Positions 9,711-20,815 of a DNA stretch of 64,000 bases are shown piece after piece. The notes under the pieces were generated by a model. That model saw nothing but the letters and a program-made list of their open reading frames with translations. It was not told the origin of the DNA and did no database searches. The position numbers were made by a program, and so were the translations under genes. The stretch is from Candidatus Enterovibrio altilux (GTDB lineage Bacteria; Pseudomonadota; Gammaproteobacteria; Enterobacterales; Vibrionaceae), in NCBI RefSeq assembly GCF_002381345.1, contig NZ_CP020663.1:124001-188000 (forward strand), given 5' to 3'. Positions within the stretch are counted from its first letter, which is position 1. Every line of letters starts with the position of its first letter.

Positions 9711-12362
9711 TTAATCTTTGTTTTTTTCATCATCGTCTATATCTTCCATCAGCCCGATTTCTTCTGGTTCATCAATATGTTGAAGACCAACAACTGCTTC
9801 ATTTTGGCTAGTACGTATCAGAGTAACGCCTTGAGTATTACGGCCAACTTGACTCACTTCAGATGCGCGAGTACGAACCAATGTGCCCGCGTTGGTGATC
9901 ATCATAAATTCATCACCTTCGCTCACCTGAATGGCGCCTACTACAGAGCCATTACGTGCAGACACCTTAATAGATACAACGCCTTGTGTTGCACGGCTCT
10001 TAGAAGGGTACTCAACTAGTGCGGTACGCTTACCATAACCATTCACTGTGACGGTAAGAATATCACCATTAGCACGCGGAACAATTAGTGAAACCACCTT
10101 ATTATTTGGTGCAAGTTTAATACCGCGTACACCCGCAGCTGTACGTCCCATTAAACGTACACCTTTAAACTTGATCTCTGGATTACCATTCTCATCAAGT
10201 GCTGGCTTACCATTCTCATCTAAAACTGGAAACTCTTCAGCTTCTTTAAAACGAACAACTTTACCCGCATCAGTGAATAACATGATTTCATCATCACCAT
10301 CAGTGATATCAACACCAATAAGTGAATCACCTTCGCGTAAATTCACAGCAATAATACCAGCACTACGTGGACGGCTAAAATCAGTCAATGATGTTTTCTT
10401 GACGGTACCATCTGCAGTTGCCATGAAGACAAATTTGTCATCTGCATACTCTCTGACGGGCAGAACCGCAGTAATGCGTTCGTTCGGTTCTAAAGGCAGA
10501 ATATTAACAATTGGTTTACCACGCGCTGTCCGAGACGCTAGAGGTAATTGATATACTTTCATCCAATACATGCGACCGCGGCTTGAGAAGCACAGAATAG
10601 TATCGTGGGTGTTAGCAACTAACAGACGCTCGATGAAATCTTCTTCTTTCATGCGAGTCGCGGACTTACCTTTACCACCACGACGTTGTGCTTCATAGTC
10701 ATTCAGAGGTTGATATTTCACATAACCTTCATGAGACAATGTAACAACCACGTCTTCCTGATTGATAAGATCTTCAATGTTGATGTCTGCACTTGCCACA
10801 GTGATTTCAGTGCGACGTGCATCACCATATCCATCACGAATCGTTTCAAACTCTTGACGGATAACTTCCATGAGACGAGTTGGAGTAGACAGGATATACA
10901 TTAACTCTCCTATCAGTTTCAGCAGTTCTTTGTATTCCTCCAAAATTTTCTCGTGTTCGAGACCAGTCAGTTTGTGTAGCCGCAAATCTAAGATAGCTTG
11001 TGCTTGTTGCTCAGTTAAGAAATACTTCCCGTCACGAATACCATATTCATCTTCTAACCATTCAGGGCGAGCTACATCAACACCTGTCGTTTCAAGCATT
11101 GCCGCAACAGTTCCCAAATTCCAACCACATGGTTGAAGCTGTTCACGAGCGATTGCCGGAGTTTGTGTGTTACGAATCATTTCTATAATTTCATCGATAT
11201 TTGCAAGTGCAATTGCTAAGCTTTCCAAGGTATGTGCGCGATCACGCGCTTTGCGTAATTCATAAATCGTACGTCGCGTTACTACTTCACGTCGATGATT
11301 GACAAAACACTTCAGCATGTCTTTCAGACCAAACAAGCGGGGTTGGTGATTATCCAACGCGACCATGTTAATACCAAAAGAGGTTTGAAGTTGCGTTTGA
11401 GAATACAAGTTATTGAGAATCACTTCACCGACTGCATCACGCTTACATTCGATAACGATACGCATACCATCTTTATCAGATTCGTCACGCAGCGCATTAA
11501 TACCCTCGATTTTCTTATTTTTAACCAGCTCGGCCATCTTTTCGATCAGGCGCGCTTTATTTACTTGGTAAGGGATTTCATAAACAATAATCGTTTCTTT
11601 ACCGTTCTTATCGACTGCAATCTCAGCACGAGAACGCAAGTAAATTTTACCACGGCCAGTGCGGTAAGCATCTTCAATGCCTTTTCGGCCATTAATCATC
11701 GCTGCAGTTGGGAAATCTGGCCCTGGAATATGAGCCATCAATTCTTCAAGAGTAATGTTTTCATTTCTAATATATGCCAAACATCCGCTCATAACTTCAG
11801 TCAAATTGTGCGGAGGAATATTGGTTGCCATGCCTACAGCAATACCCGACGAGCCATTAATCAACAAGTTTGGCACACGAGTTGGCATAACTTCTGGGAT
11901 CTGTTCTGTACCATCATAATTGGGTACATAATCAACAGTATCTTTATCCAAATCCATCAATAATTCATGGGCAATTTTCGACATACGCACTTCTGTATAA
12001 CGCATTGCTGCCGCGGAGTCTCCGTCAACTGAACCGAAGTTACCTTGTCCGTCGACTAGCATATAACGCAGCGAAAAAGGCTGTGCCATACGGACGATGG
12101 CATCATAGACCGCACTGTCACCATGTGGGTGATATTTACCAATCACATCGCCGACAACACGTGCAGATTTTTTATATACTTTATTCCAGTCGTTGCCCAA
12201 CACATTCATCGCGAAAAGAACACGGCGGTGTACCGGCTTTAAACCATCACGCACGTCAGGAAGAGCTCGGCCAATGATGACTGACATCGCATAGTCTAGG
12301 TAAGAGCTTTTCAGCTCATCTTCAATGTTGACGGGCGTAATCTCTTTAGCAAGATTGCTCAT
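9711..12362 (-). CDS. gyrA: DNA gyrase subunit A
   Basis: An 883-aa GyrA (E. coli 875 aa), the DNA-cleaving subunit that introduces negative supercoils together with GyrB. The catalytic Tyr122 is in '[10 protein letters not shown]'. The quinolone-resistance region keeps wild-type Ser83 and Asp87 ('[13 protein letters not shown]'). The GyrA box 'QRRGGKG', needed to wrap DNA, is in the C-terminal domain, and the protein ends in an acidic tail ('IDDDEKNKD'). It is transcribed divergently from cmk and ends in a clear terminator at 9642. Residues '[14 protein letters not shown]' form a typical variable insert in the C-terminal beta-pinwheel. Confidence 0.98.
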   Translation of the reverse strand: MSNLAKEITPVNIEDELKSSYLDYAMSVIIGRALPDVRDGLKPVHRRVLFAMNVLGNDWNKVYKKSARVVGDVIGKYHPHGDSAVYDAIVRMAQPFSLRYMLVDGQGNFGSVDGDSAAAMRYTEVRMSKIAHELLMDLDKDTVDYVPNYDGTEQIPEVMPTRVPNLLINGSSGIAVGMATNIPPHNLTEVMSGCLAYIRNENITLEELMAHIPGPDFPTAAMINGRKGIEDAYRTGRGKIYLRSRAEIAVDKNGKETIIVYEIPYQVNKARLIEKMAELVKNKKIEGINALRDESDKDGMRIVIECKRDAVGEVILNNLYSQTQLQTSFGINMVALDNHQPRLFGLKDMLKCFVNHRREVVTRRTIYELRKARDRAHTLESLAIALANIDEIIEMIRNTQTPAIAREQLQPCGWNLGTVAAMLETTGVDVARPEWLEDEYGIRDGKYFLTEQQAQAILDLRLHKLTGLEHEKILEEYKELLKLIGELMYILSTPTRLMEVIRQEFETIRDGYGDARRTEITVASADINIEDLINQEDVVVTLSHEGYVKYQPLNDYEAQRRGGKGKSATRMKEEDFIERLLVANTHDTILCFSSRGRMYWMKVYQLPLASRTARGKPIVNILPLEPNERITAVLPVREYADDKFVFMATADGTVKKTSLTDFSRPRSAGIIAVNLREGDSLIGVDITDGDDEIMLFTDAGKVVRFKEAEEFPVLDENGKPALDENGNPEIKFKGVRLMGRTAAGVRGIKLAPNNKVVSLIVPRANGDILTVTVNGYGKRTALVEYPSKSRATQGVVSIKVSARNGSVVGAIQVSEGDEFMMITNAGTLVRTRASEVSQVGRNTQGVTLIRTSQNEAVVGLQHIDEPEEIGLMEDIDDDEKNKD

Positions 12363-12744
12363 GGAGCCAATATCCCTCAGGTAAGTATGTCAAAAATGAC
12401 TACGTGCAAGCTAATAAGAATATCATAAAAGTGGTCAAATAGTTACAGTCTAAACTAGAGATAATTCATGGAATACTCTTTTTTAAATACTCTGACGTTC
12501 GGCGTGGCCAACAAATATTCAACTTCATGGTAGAAATTGAAAACATAATGATCATCGAATAAAAGAGCACTGGTTATTTATTATGCTTAGTACAAAACAC
12601 ATTGAACTCACAAAAAAACATGTAAACAAATAAAATAGATGCAAAATTTATTTTCTGCATCTTTCAGTTGCTTCAGTATATGCGGAGTGTTTGTGGATAC
12701 ACTGCTTAACTTATTCAAAATATAAATTAGATTTGGAGAAAAGA
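12363..12744. promoter_or_regulatory. Divergent gyrA/cmk promoter region
   Basis: About 380 bp between the two start codons, with no IS sequence. It must hold the gyrA and cmk promoters. I could not single out convincing -35/-10 pairs by eye. Confidence 0.4.
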
Positions 12745-13431
12745 ATGTCTACCCAAGCGCATATAATTACCGTTGATGGTCCAAGTGGAGCTGGGAAGGG
12801 AACTCTATGTATGCTTTTAGCGAAGAAGCTGGGCTGGAATTTACTGGACTCAGGGGCGATTTATCGTGTTCTTGCTCTAGCGGCCATTCATCATAGTCTT
12901 GACTCTACATCTGAAGATGAGCTGGTACCTCTGGCTACTCATCTTGATGTGCAATTTAAAGCGGAAGGTAAACTTATAAAGGTTATTTTAGAAGGTAAAA
13001 ATGTTTCCGATGAATTACGTAAAGAAGAAACAGGCATGGCGGCTTCAAAAGTAGCTGAATTGCCACGCGTGCGTGAAGCATTACTGCGTCGTCAACGTGC
13101 ATTCGCTGAGGCGCCAGGCTTAATCGCTGATGGTCGTGATATGGGAACAGTTGTTTTTCCTAAGGCAGAAGTAAAAATTTTCTTAGATGCTAGCACAGAA
13201 GAGCGCGCTACACGTCGCATGAACCAGTTGCAACAAAAGGGGTTAGATGTTAAATTTAATTGCCTTTTACATGCAATCAAGGAACGTGATGATCGAGATC
13301 GCAACCGCTCAATTGCGGCATTACGTCCCGCAGACGATGCATTATTGCTAGATTCAACCGTTATCAATATTGAGAAGGTACTTGAGTATGCTTTGTCTTA
13401 TATTGAAAGTAAATTTACCGTCACTTTTTGA
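12745..13431 (+). CDS. cmk: Cytidylate kinase
   Basis: A 228-aa kinase that phosphorylates CMP and dCMP with ATP (E. coli 227 aa). The P-loop 'GPSGAGKGT' is at residues 12-20, and '[13 protein letters not shown]' and 'RDDRDRNRS' are typical of the family. The ATG at 12745 was chosen because GGAG lies 6 bases upstream and the family N-terminus starts there; the frame is open 18 codons further up. It heads the cmk-rpsA-ihfB-lapA-lapB-pyrF block that is widely conserved in gammaproteobacteria. Confidence 0.97.
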   Translation: MSTQAHIITVDGPSGAGKGTLCMLLAKKLGWNLLDSGAIYRVLALAAIHHSLDSTSEDELVPLATHLDVQFKAEGKLIKVILEGKNVSDELRKEETGMAASKVAELPRVREALLRRQRAFAEAPGLIADGRDMGTVVFPKAEVKIFLDASTEERATRRMNQLQQKGLDVKFNCLLHAIKERDDRDRNRSIAALRPADDALLLDSTVINIEKVLEYALSYIESKFTVTF

Positions 13432-13533
13432 AACAGCGGTAACTTCTTTGGTCGCAAGGATGATGACCAACATTAATATCAACCCCATACGGTAGGATAC
13501 CAGTGGACGTTTAAATAATTGAAGATCAAATTA

Positions 13534-15204
13534 ATGACTGAATCTTTTGCTTCACTCTTTGAAGAATCTCTAAGAGAGATTGAAACTCGCCCTGGTGCCA
13601 TAGTTAAAGGTACTATCATAGCTATTACGAACGGTTACGTCCTTGTTGATGCTGGCCTGAAATCTGAGTCTTCTATCCCTGCAGAACAATTCAAAAATGC
13701 TGCTGGCGAGCTAGAAGTTGTAGTTGGTTCTGAGGTTGACGTAGCGTTAGACGCGATCGAAGATGGTTTCGGTGAAACGCAGCTTTCTCGTGAAAAAGCA
13801 AAACGTCATGAAGCTTGGATCCAACTAGAAACAGCTTACGAAGAAGCTGAAACTGTTCTTGGTGTTATTAACGGTAAAGTTAAAGGCGGTTTCACTGTTG
13901 AGCTAAATGGTATCCGTGCGTTCCTCCCTGGTTCACTGGTTGACGTTCGCCCAGTTCGTGACACTTCTCATCTAGAAGGCAAAGAGCTGGAGTTTAAAGT
14001 TATCAAGTTAGACCAGAAACGTAACAACATTGTTGTTTCTCGTCGTGCTGTGATCGAATCCGAAAACAGTGTTGAGCGTGATGAACTGCTTGCATCTCTA
14101 CAAGAAGGTATGGAAGTTAAAGGTATTGTCAAGAACTTAACTGACTACGGCGCATTCGTAGATTTAGGAGGTGTTGACGGCCTGCTTCACATCACTGATA
14201 TGGCTTGGAAACGTGTTAAGCATCCATCAGAAATAGTTAACGTTGGAGGCGAAATTTTAGTTAAAGTTCTTAAATTTGACCGTGACCGTACACGCGTATC
14301 ACTAGGTCTTAAACAACTTGGTGAAGATCCATGGGTAGCAATTGCTAACCGTTACCCAGAAAGCCACAAATTGACAGGGCGGGTAACTAATTTGACTGAT
14401 TATGGGTGCTTTGTAGAAATCGAAGAAGGAGTTGAAGGGCTAGTACACGTTTCTGAAATGGACTGGACTAATAAAAATATTCACCCATCTAAAGTTGTTA
14501 ACGTGAATGATGAAGTTGATGTTATGGTTCTGGACATTGACGAAGAGCGCCGCCGCATCAGCTTAGGTCTGAAACAATGTAAAGCTAACCCTTGGCAGTC
14601 GTTTGCAGAAACGCAAAACAAGGGTAATCATGTTACTGGTAAGATTAAATCAATCACTGACTTTGGGATATTCATCGGTTTAGACGGTGGCATCGATGGT
14701 CTGGTACACCTGTCTGATATCTCTTGGCATATTATAGGCGAAGAAGCAGTACGCGACTTCAAAAAAGGTGATGAAATTTCTGCAGTAGTTCTTCAGGTTG
14801 ATGCTGAGCGTGAACGTATCTCACTTGGCATTAAGCAAATGAAAGAAGACCCATTCAACAGCTATCTGGTTGATTTTAAGAAAGGTACAATTGTTAAGGG
14901 CAAAGTAACTGCTGTTGATGCTAAAGGCGCAACTATTGAACTTATTGAAGGCGTTGAAGGCTATCTACGTGCTTCTGAAACATCACGTGACCGTGTTGAG
15001 GATGCAACTCTTATTTTGGCTGTTGGTGACGAAGTTGAAGCGAAATTTACTGGTGTAGATCGTAAGAATCGCATGGTTAACCTCTCTATTCGAGCGAAAG
15101 ATGAAGCCAACGAGCAAGAAGCTATGACAACTCTTAATAAAGTAGATGATACTGTCTTTGGTAATGCAATGGCTGATGCTTTCAAAGCTGCGAAAAGTGA
15201 ATAA
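13534..15204 (+). CDS. rpsA: 30S ribosomal protein S1
   Basis: A 556-aa protein (E. coli 557 aa) that brings mRNA to the 30S subunit. Six OB-fold S1 repeats are visible. Examples are '[17 protein letters not shown]' type cores in repeat 3, '[15 protein letters not shown]' in repeat 4 and '[11 protein letters not shown]' in repeat 5. The ATG at 13534 matches the E. coli start ('MTESFA.LFEESL'). There is no strong Shine-Dalgarno just ahead of it, which is also true of E. coli rpsA, where S1 controls its own translation; the same control here is inference. It is 103 bp downstream of cmk. Confidence 0.98.
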   Translation: MTESFASLFEESLREIETRPGAIVKGTIIAITNGYVLVDAGLKSESSIPAEQFKNAAGELEVVVGSEVDVALDAIEDGFGETQLSREKAKRHEAWIQLETAYEEAETVLGVINGKVKGGFTVELNGIRAFLPGSLVDVRPVRDTSHLEGKELEFKVIKLDQKRNNIVVSRRAVIESENSVERDELLASLQEGMEVKGIVKNLTDYGAFVDLGGVDGLLHITDMAWKRVKHPSEIVNVGGEILVKVLKFDRDRTRVSLGLKQLGEDPWVAIANRYPESHKLTGRVTNLTDYGCFVEIEEGVEGLVHVSEMDWTNKNIHPSKVVNVNDEVDVMVLDIDEERRRISLGLKQCKANPWQSFAETQNKGNHVTGKIKSITDFGIFIGLDGGIDGLVHLSDISWHIIGEEAVRDFKKGDEISAVVLQVDAERERISLGIKQMKEDPFNSYLVDFKKGTIVKGKVTAVDAKGATIELIEGVEGYLRASETSRDRVEDATLILAVGDEVEAKFTGVDRKNRMVNLSIRAKDEANEQEAMTTLNKVDDTVFGNAMADAFKAAKSE

Positions 15205-15273
15205 TTTAGTGCCGTGGAAAAAATATTTTTCTATGATTATGCTGTTGATAAACTTACTAAAAGTGGGGTATCC

Positions 15274-15555
15274 ATGACCAAGTCTGAGTTAATCGAGAGA
15301 CTATGTAGTCAGCAAACTCATCTTTCTGCCAAACGAATAGAAGATGTCATCAAGGAGATCCTTGAACACATGGCCACTGCACTCGAAGAGGGTAACCGAA
15401 TTGAGATCCGTGGCTTCGGTAGTTTTTCATTGCACTATCGCGCTCCTCGCATTGGGCGCAATCCAAAAACTGGTGATAAAGTTGAGTTGGATGGTAAATA
15501 CGTTCCTCACTTCAAACCAGGAAAGGAGCTTCGTGATCGCATCAACCTTAGTTGA
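15274..15555 (+). CDS. ihfB: Integration host factor subunit beta
   Basis: A 93-aa DNA-bending protein (E. coli 94 aa) that works as a heterodimer with IhfA in recombination, replication and sigma-54 transcription. The signature '[20 protein letters not shown]' is present at about residues 46-65, including the Pro of the intercalating arm ('GRNPKTG'). The ATG at 15274 follows the family start 'MTKSELIE'; the frame is open 20 codons upstream but without similarity. It is 69 bp after rpsA, as in many relatives, and is followed by a strong terminator. Confidence 0.97.
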   Translation: MTKSELIERLCSQQTHLSAKRIEDVIKEILEHMATALEEGNRIEIRGFGSFSLHYRAPRIGRNPKTGDKVELDGKYVPHFKPGKELRDRINLS

Positions 15556-15570
15556 TTTGCTTTTGAATAA

Positions 15571-15603
15571 AAAAACGGCATATGTTATGTATGCCGTTTT
15601 TTT
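15571..15603 (+). terminator. Rho-independent terminator after ihfB
   Basis: AAAAACGGCATA and TATGCCGTTTTT are perfect inverted repeats around a 7-nt loop, followed by more T. They start 15 bp after the ihfB stop. The unit is symmetrical and may act on both strands. Confidence 0.88.
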
Positions 15604-15714
15604 ATATCTCATGGAATGGTCTGACAAACCAAATTACGGAATAATCAGACATAAATAGTATGACTACTATTTAGTGAATGTTTATTGTTTACTGAAATTT
15701 TATAGGAAGTGATT

Positions 15715-15999
15715 GTGAATATTATTGGTATAGTAATACTCGTTCTGTGTTTTTTTATCACGCTAGCCCTTGGTGCTCAAAATCAAGAAATAGTTAAAAT
15801 TAACTATTTAGTCGCTCAGGGAGAGTTCAAACTATCTTTACTTCTGGGTGTCATATTCGGCACCGGATTCACACTCGGTTGGTTAATATGCAGTATTCCT
15901 TATCTCAAAGTTTGTATGTCTGCGGCTATACTCAAGAAACAAGTAAATAAACAGCGCAAAGAACTGGATAAACTCCGTACTGACCCAGTTAAGGAATAA
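15715..15999 (+). CDS. lapA: LapA family inner-membrane protein (lipopolysaccharide assembly protein A, YciS)
   Basis: A 94-aa protein with two membrane helices (residues about 1-20 and 40-62) and a short basic, coiled C-terminal tail ('KKQVNKQRKELDKL'). 'LGAQNQEIVKINYL.AQGEF' and 'LGWLICSIPYL' match E. coli LapA (102 aa). LapA works with LapB to tune LpxC turnover and so LPS synthesis. The GTG at 15715 is preferred because AGGA lies 7 bases ahead; another GTG at 15709 almost touches the AGGA. It is 6 bp upstream of lapB. Confidence 0.88.
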   Translation: MNIIGIVILVLCFFITLALGAQNQEIVKINYLVAQGEFKLSLLLGVIFGTGFTLGWLICSIPYLKVCMSAAILKKQVNKQRKELDKLRTDPVKE

Positions 16000-16005
16000 T
16001 TTTAA

Positions 16006-17175
16006 ATGCTTGAACTGTTGTTTCTATTACTACCGATCGCCGCTGGATATGGTTGGTACATGGGTAATAGGAATACTCGTTACCGTCGTCAGGATCAATC
16101 TCATCATTTGTCACGCCAATATGTAGCTGGTCTTAATTTACTCTTATCAGATCAATCTGATAAAGCAGTCGACCTATTCATTGAACTGCTCCAAGTTGAC
16201 AATGAGACAATCGATACTCACTTAACACTCGGGAACCTGTTTCGTTCTCGTGGCGAAGTCGATCGTGCTATCCGTATCCACCAAAATTTAATTGCTCGTC
16301 CAAACCTCACACAAGATCAACGTAATCTTGCCTTACAACAACTTGCCAAAGACTATATGGTTGCAGGTTTCTTTGACCGTGCAGAAAAAATTTTCCACCA
16401 GTTAATTGGAGAGCCTGATTATAAAGAATTTGCCTTGCAACAACTACTTGCTATTTATCAGCAAACTCGTGAATGGGAAAAAGCGATTGAGATTGCTAGT
16501 CGATTAGTTAAAGCGGGAAAAAATAAACTTAAGCGTGACATCTCTCATTTTTACTGTGAACTTGCAATGCAGTCCACTACGGATAGTGATGATAAGGTTG
16601 TCAGGCAACTCCTTCGTAAAGCATTGTCAGTAGATAAATCATGTGTGCGAGCATCGTTAATATTGGCACGCTTAGACATTGATGAAAAAGACTATAAAGG
16701 TGCTGTAAAACTATTAGAATCGGTGCTCGATCAAGATCCTGACTTTGTCAGTGAAGCACTTCCAATGCTTGAAGGCTGCTATCACGATATGGAGAAAAAC
16801 ATGGCATTCGTCCGTTTCCTTAAACTTTGTATCGAAAAAAATACCGGTGTATCTGCTGAATTGATGATGTCAGATATTATTAACTGCCATGAAAACGCAG
16901 CAATGGCGCAGACGTTTCTCACTAGGCAATTGACGAAAAATCCTACAATGAAAGGTTTTCATAAGCTTATGGAACTTCATGTAGAGCAAGCGGAAGAAGG
17001 CCGTGCAAAATCGAGCTTAAATACACTAAAGCATCTCGTTGAAGAACAGCTCAAAATAAAGCCTAATTATCGTTGCTGGAAATGTGGTTTTTCAACGCAT
17101 GCGTTGTACTGGCACTGCCCTTCTTGTAAAGGGTGGGGCTTAATTAAACCTATCAAAGGGTTAGATGGAGAATAA
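16006..17175 (+). CDS. lapB: LapB (YciM), lipopolysaccharide assembly protein B
   Basis: A 389-aa protein (E. coli 389 aa), membrane-anchored by an N-terminal helix (residues 1-18, 'MLELLFLLLPIAAGYGWYMG'), with a cytoplasmic TPR superhelix and a C-terminal rubredoxin-like metal knuckle ('CWKCGF...CPSCKGWG'). In E. coli it recruits FtsH to degrade LpxC and is essential under most conditions. All four knuckle cysteines are present. It follows lapA by 6 bp and precedes pyrF by 6 bp, so the three are probably one transcript. Confidence 0.95.
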   Translation: MLELLFLLLPIAAGYGWYMGNRNTRYRRQDQSHHLSRQYVAGLNLLLSDQSDKAVDLFIELLQVDNETIDTHLTLGNLFRSRGEVDRAIRIHQNLIARPNLTQDQRNLALQQLAKDYMVAGFFDRAEKIFHQLIGEPDYKEFALQQLLAIYQQTREWEKAIEIASRLVKAGKNKLKRDISHFYCELAMQSTTDSDDKVVRQLLRKALSVDKSCVRASLILARLDIDEKDYKGAVKLLESVLDQDPDFVSEALPMLEGCYHDMEKNMAFVRFLKLCIEKNTGVSAELMMSDIINCHENAAMAQTFLTRQLTKNPTMKGFHKLMELHVEQAEEGRAKSSLNTLKHLVEEQLKIKPNYRCWKCGFSTHALYWHCPSCKGWGLIKPIKGLDGE

Positions 17176-17181
17176 GTAAAA

Positions 17182-17877
17182 ATGCTGGACCCAAAAATAA
17201 TTGTTGCATTGGATTACCCAAATATTAATAATGCACTAACATTTGTTGATCGCATAGAACCTGGTAGTTGCCATCTGAAAGTGGGAAAAGAAATGTTTAC
17301 CCTATATGGCCCAGATTATATACGCCAATTACACACGCGCGGTCACACCGTGTTCTTAGACCTTAAGTTTCATGATATTCCAAATACGTGTGCGCGGGCC
17401 GTTGCTGCGGCAGCTGAATTGGGCGTGTGGATGGTTAATATTCATGCCATTGGTGGCGAGCGAATGATGGTTGCAGCACGTGAAGCATTAGAGTCTTATG
17501 GTAAAGACAAACCATTATTGATTGGTATTACGGTACTAACTAGTATGGAACAAAGTGACCTTGATGGTGTTGGTATTAGTCACGCTACTCAAGTCCACGT
17601 TATGTCTTTGGCAACCTTAATGTATAACAGTGGTTTAGATGGTGTCGTTTGTTCTGCACATGAGTCCAGCATGCTTAAATCAGCATTGGGAGCTGAATTT
17701 CAGTTGGTAACGCCAGGTATTCGCCCAGTAGGCAGTGATGCTCATGATCAGCGTCGAATTATGACACCAGTTGAAGCTGTTGCTGCTGGTTCTGACTATC
17801 TCGTAATAGGACGTCCTATTACGCAAGCGGATGACCCAATGTCAGTGTTGACAGCAATTAACGCTATGTTAGCGTAA
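17182..17877 (+). CDS. pyrF: Orotidine 5'-phosphate decarboxylase
   Basis: A 231-aa TIM-barrel enzyme (E. coli 245 aa) making UMP from OMP, the last step of de novo pyrimidine synthesis. The catalytic motif '[12 protein letters not shown]' is at about residues 58-69. The phosphate-binding 'VTPGIRP' and C-terminal 'YLVIGRPIT' are present. Its presence suggests that de novo pyrimidine synthesis is kept. It ends the lapA-lapB-pyrF run; the next 430 bp hold no gene. Confidence 0.97.
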   Translation: MLDPKIIVALDYPNINNALTFVDRIEPGSCHLKVGKEMFTLYGPDYIRQLHTRGHTVFLDLKFHDIPNTCARAVAAAAELGVWMVNIHAIGGERMMVAAREALESYGKDKPLLIGITVLTSMEQSDLDGVGISHATQVHVMSLATLMYNSGLDGVVCSAHESSMLKSALGAEFQLVTPGIRPVGSDAHDQRRIMTPVEAVAAGSDYLVIGRPITQADDPMSVLTAINAMLA

Positions 17878-18311
17878 TTCTTACTATACAAAATATCCAA
17901 CAAATGGCTTGTAACGGAATGAGCTGCAATGCAACCTACATATATAGTAATGTCAATCGAATGAAGACATTGAATACTCCTAGGATGGCTTCATCATAAA
18001 TCTCTCACTCTTGAGATACTCGCTTTAAAGTGGCTCGAAGAGGCTATTCAGCAAACTAAACATATCTTGGTGCGTAAATATTATTTACCTCCAAGCAAGT
18101 TATGCGGATGGTTTTAGACATTGGGCTATTCCGTAATTGCTCTATTCTAAGATTCTGCGTAAGCAATTAATAAACCTTATATACCAATCAGTCACATGCT
18201 TTAACATAGTGTTTTCGTTACAAGAAGAACTAAAAACTAAGAACAAAAATACGCATATTGAGCAATAAAAACAAAGCCACTGTCCAAGCAAGCAATTTAG
18301 CATGGATAATG
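17878..18311. other. Intergenic stretch with no recognised gene
   Basis: About 430 bp between pyrF and an IS wreck. One frame near 18025-18090 reads 'LALKWLEEAIQQTKHI' but soon meets stops and matches no family I recognise; it could be a fragment of a dead gene. Confidence 0.4.
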
Positions 18312-19558
18312 GGCTTTATTTCCTAATTCAAGTTCAGGTAGCAAATTACAACATGATTAGCTATTAGATAATCGCTTTCGTATTAAGCATACCTAGTCTT
18401 GTCAGCTTATTGAACGCTTTTATCATGATCAAAGTTTCGCTAGTCTGAGTTTCATAATCCCTTAGGATCAATATCCCTACTAGTAGTTTTTGACTCGAAC
18501 CATTACTGTTTTTGCTAAGAAACGTTTATGGTAGTCAGCTTTATTTCTTAGATAAGGGGACTAAATTTTCAATAAGCATTCTAAACAGTTAGGCTCACTT
18601 AAATGTTCAGATCTATGAATAATCTTCACTACAAAACAAATAACTGGGAGCAGTACAATGAAGCTTTAATCAATTGTGGCTCACTAACATTCTGGATTGA
18701 TAAAGAAGCCACTCAGCTATGGAGTCAAACTAAGCGGATGGTCATCATGAAAGACCTCGTTTATTTAGCCACTTAACCATTACAACAGCTCTCATAGTTA
18801 AACGCTTGTTTTCAATGCCATTGAAAGATCTGCAAAAATTCATTGATTCTGTTTTCAAACTTGCTCAACTGCTGTTGTCATACCCTCACTAGTCATACAT
18901 TAGTAAGCGAGCTAAAACAGTGAACATTACGTTCAAAACGAAGACTAAAGGCACTATCTAACACTGAACCATTAATTTTACAGAGCTCAAAGTATACGGT
19001 GAAGACGAATAAAAAGTAAAAAAAGCATAGCAATGATGGGAAACGGTAAATATAAATGCACATGGGATCATTGCCGTTAAATAAGTGTATTAAATGTGAC
19101 TGACAGCGCAGTGTTACTTAACTGACTCAAACAGACCCGCCGAAGAATCCATGCAATACCAAGCGATGAGTGTTCATGACACCAGACAATATCACGAAAC
19201 CACTCGCATTAAATAAGCGGTTCCCATCATTCCACAAAAAAATAGCCACTTTTGGGGAACGAAATCATCCACGTAATTTAGCGGTCAGTGACCAGAAGTT
19301 ACACGGTTCCAATAAGCGTTAGAAAATGAAGTGTGGTTACCATAAATGTTCCTTGTAAGAGATAGTAATGGTTCGAATCAAAAAATTTCTGAGAAAAACA
19401 TTGAGCCTGAGGGATCAGAATGCTCAGATGAGTGAGACTTACGCCATGATACAAGCGTTAAACAAGCTGACAGAACTAAGCATGCCTAAAACAAAAATGG
19501 TTGCCTAATAGTGAATCATCTTGGGATTTGCTATCTAAATCCGAAGTAGGAAATAAAA
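18312..19558 (+). mobile_element. Degenerate IS5-type element, composite form (best-preserved architecture)
   Basis: A 1247-bp unit with terminal repeats at both ends (GGCTTTATTTCCTAATT at 18312; a decayed GTAGGAAATAAAATC at the right). Bases 18312-18537 are an inverted 3' arm, followed by a complete plus-strand copy whose own 5' terminal repeat starts near 18538. The transposase is in pieces: the N-terminal zone near 18700-18760, 'NVTDSAV'-type sequence near 19090, and the C-terminal 'MIQALNKLTELSMPKTK' near 19447-19500. Both arms are the same IS 3' end, so the unit has roughly 200-bp inverted terminal repeats. Confidence 0.88.
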
Positions 19559-19607
19559 TCATGTGGGACCCTCAAAATACGTCGTTTTTTTCATTCAAAA
19601 TGGAAGA

Positions 19608-20249
19608 TTAGAAGGCAAATGCAATACCGCTAAAGAAGCCATTATTTTGGAATTTACCGTTATTAGTACCGAAGTAATTGAATTTATAATTTTGAATACG
19701 GTAACCCACCCTGAAATTTAAGTCTGCCGCAACTAAGCCTAGAGTAAACAAAATACCCGCTTCACCATCAACGGTGTTGGTTTCATTGTAACTACCAACA
19801 CTACAGCTACCAAATAGAGAAACAAGCGTTGTTGGAATGCCTAGACGTACATCACTGTATATGTTTGGCTGCCATTCGTCGAAGTTTAGGTTGTTAAAAC
19901 GGCCTGTAAATTTTTGCAAGTTCAAGCCGATGTCAAAAGAGATGAGATTATTATCTAAAATTTCATAATACGTAATGAAATCATATTGCGTAAAATCAGT
20001 CTTAGATTTTTCTGACGCAACACCAGTGTAACGCACTTTTGCATTAGGGATCAGCGGAATAAAGTGCTCAAACGCAATGTAATAAGAAGATTGAATACTG
20101 GCATCATCCACATGAATATCATTGGTTTTAGCACCCGCGTACCAAGCATCAGTACCGATTTTGGCCCCTAGAAGTACTGCAGATTGCGCTGGTATTGCAA
20201 ATGCTCCAGCAGCTGCTAACACGACAATAGAAAGATTAATTTTTTTCAT
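19608..20249 (-). CDS. Outer-membrane beta-barrel protein (TIGR04219-like)
   Basis: A 213-aa protein with a clear signal peptide (residues 1-23, 'MKKINLSIVVLAAAGAFAIPAQSA', cleavage after AQSA). Alternating polar and hydrophobic strands follow, ending in a C-terminal Phe ('GIAFAF') as in proteins inserted by BamA. The overall pattern, including 'AKIGTDAWYAG' near the mature start, recalls the TIGR04219 outer-membrane barrels of Vibrionales, which have no assigned function. GGGA lies about 8 bases ahead of the ATG. Two cysteines ('FGSCSVGSY') are unusual in such a barrel. Function is unknown. Confidence 0.65.
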   Translation of the reverse strand: MKKINLSIVVLAAAGAFAIPAQSAVLLGAKIGTDAWYAGAKTNDIHVDDASIQSSYYIAFEHFIPLIPNAKVRYTGVASEKSKTDFTQYDFITYYEILDNNLISFDIGLNLQKFTGRFNNLNFDEWQPNIYSDVRLGIPTTLVSLFGSCSVGSYNETNTVDGEAGILFTLGLVAADLNFRVGYRIQNYKFNYFGTNNGKFQNNGFFSGIAFAF

Positions 20250-20438
20250 TGAAAGGGTCCCGCCTAACTTTATTAAAATATGTTTATACTAACTATAGCA
20301 AAATATAATTAGTTATTAAAACCACTGGATATTTATGCGAGACAGTTCATATTAATAACAGTGTAAACCTTTGATTTTAAATTAATATCCGCTTGCTCAT
20401 TGATAGAGACGAGCACGCTTTGAGTATTAATCACGGTA

Positions 20439-20648
20439 CTAAGTTGCATGCTTATTACTGCCTTTCAACAACCACATCACCACTACAATCAATACAAGCC
20501 AAAACAGCAGTTTAAATATCAGGTCAATCATGCCAACAAGCGCCATTATAACGAATCCAAATGCTACCGCGACAATAATACCGATAAGGCTCCACCCCAT
20601 CGCCAGCAATACAATTGTAAATCCTACCAAAAATAAAGATACAATCAT
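20439..20648 (-). CDS. pspG: PspG-like phage shock protein (small inner-membrane protein)
   Basis: A 69-aa, almost wholly hydrophobic protein with two membrane segments (about 3-25 and 30-62) and a basic C-terminus. 'MGWSLIGIIVA', 'IMALVGM' and 'LLFWLVLIVVVMWLLKG' correspond to E. coli PspG (80 aa). Position supports the call: pspG follows dusA in E. coli, and here the next gene upstream on the same strand is dusA. A sigma-54-type promoter lies 33 bp ahead, as expected for a Psp member controlled by PspF. Members of the Psp system answer stress to the inner membrane. AGGA sits about 8 bases ahead of the ATG. Confidence 0.75.
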   Translation of the reverse strand: MIVSLFLVGFTIVLLAMGWSLIGIIVAVAFGFVIMALVGMIDLIFKLLFWLVLIVVVMWLLKGSNKHAT

Positions 20649-20680
20649 TATATCATCCTAACACTCCTTGATCGATTAGA

Positions 20681-20698
20681 TTGCAGGAAGCGATCCAA
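20681..20698 (-). promoter_or_regulatory. Putative sigma-54 promoter of pspG
   Basis: On the minus strand TTGGATCGCTTCCTGCAA has the invariant GG and GC spaced by exactly 10 bases, the -24/-12 layout of RpoN promoters (TGGCAC-N5-TTGC). It ends 33 bases before the pspG start codon. E. coli pspG is RpoN/PspF dependent. Confidence 0.6.
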
Positions 20699-20729
20699 CT
20701 TTAATAGTTAAATAATATACATTATAAAT

Positions 20730-20787
20730 AAAGCCCTGTTTAGAGTATGGCTTAATAATTTAGTTCCCTAATTTAGGAAACGAAACC
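20730..20787 (-). mobile_element. Solo 5'-end remnant of the common IS between dusA and pspG
   Basis: The minus strand reads CGTTTCCTAAATTAGGG then AACTAAATTATTAA and 'ACTCTAAACAG', the first ~55 bp of the common IS (compare 30576-30640). The rest of the element is gone. It lies upstream of the sigma-54-like site, where an activator such as PspF would bind. Confidence 0.7.
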
Positions 20788-20815
20788 CAACTAACTTAGT
20801 CGTACTCGTTCACAC

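Noticed and set aside
11295-11963. 222-codon open frame opposite gyrA
   Set aside because: It lies wholly within gyrA on the other strand, has no family resemblance and no ribosome-binding site; other frames inside gyrA, rpsA, glnS, serS, the bat genes and sucA were set aside for the same reason.
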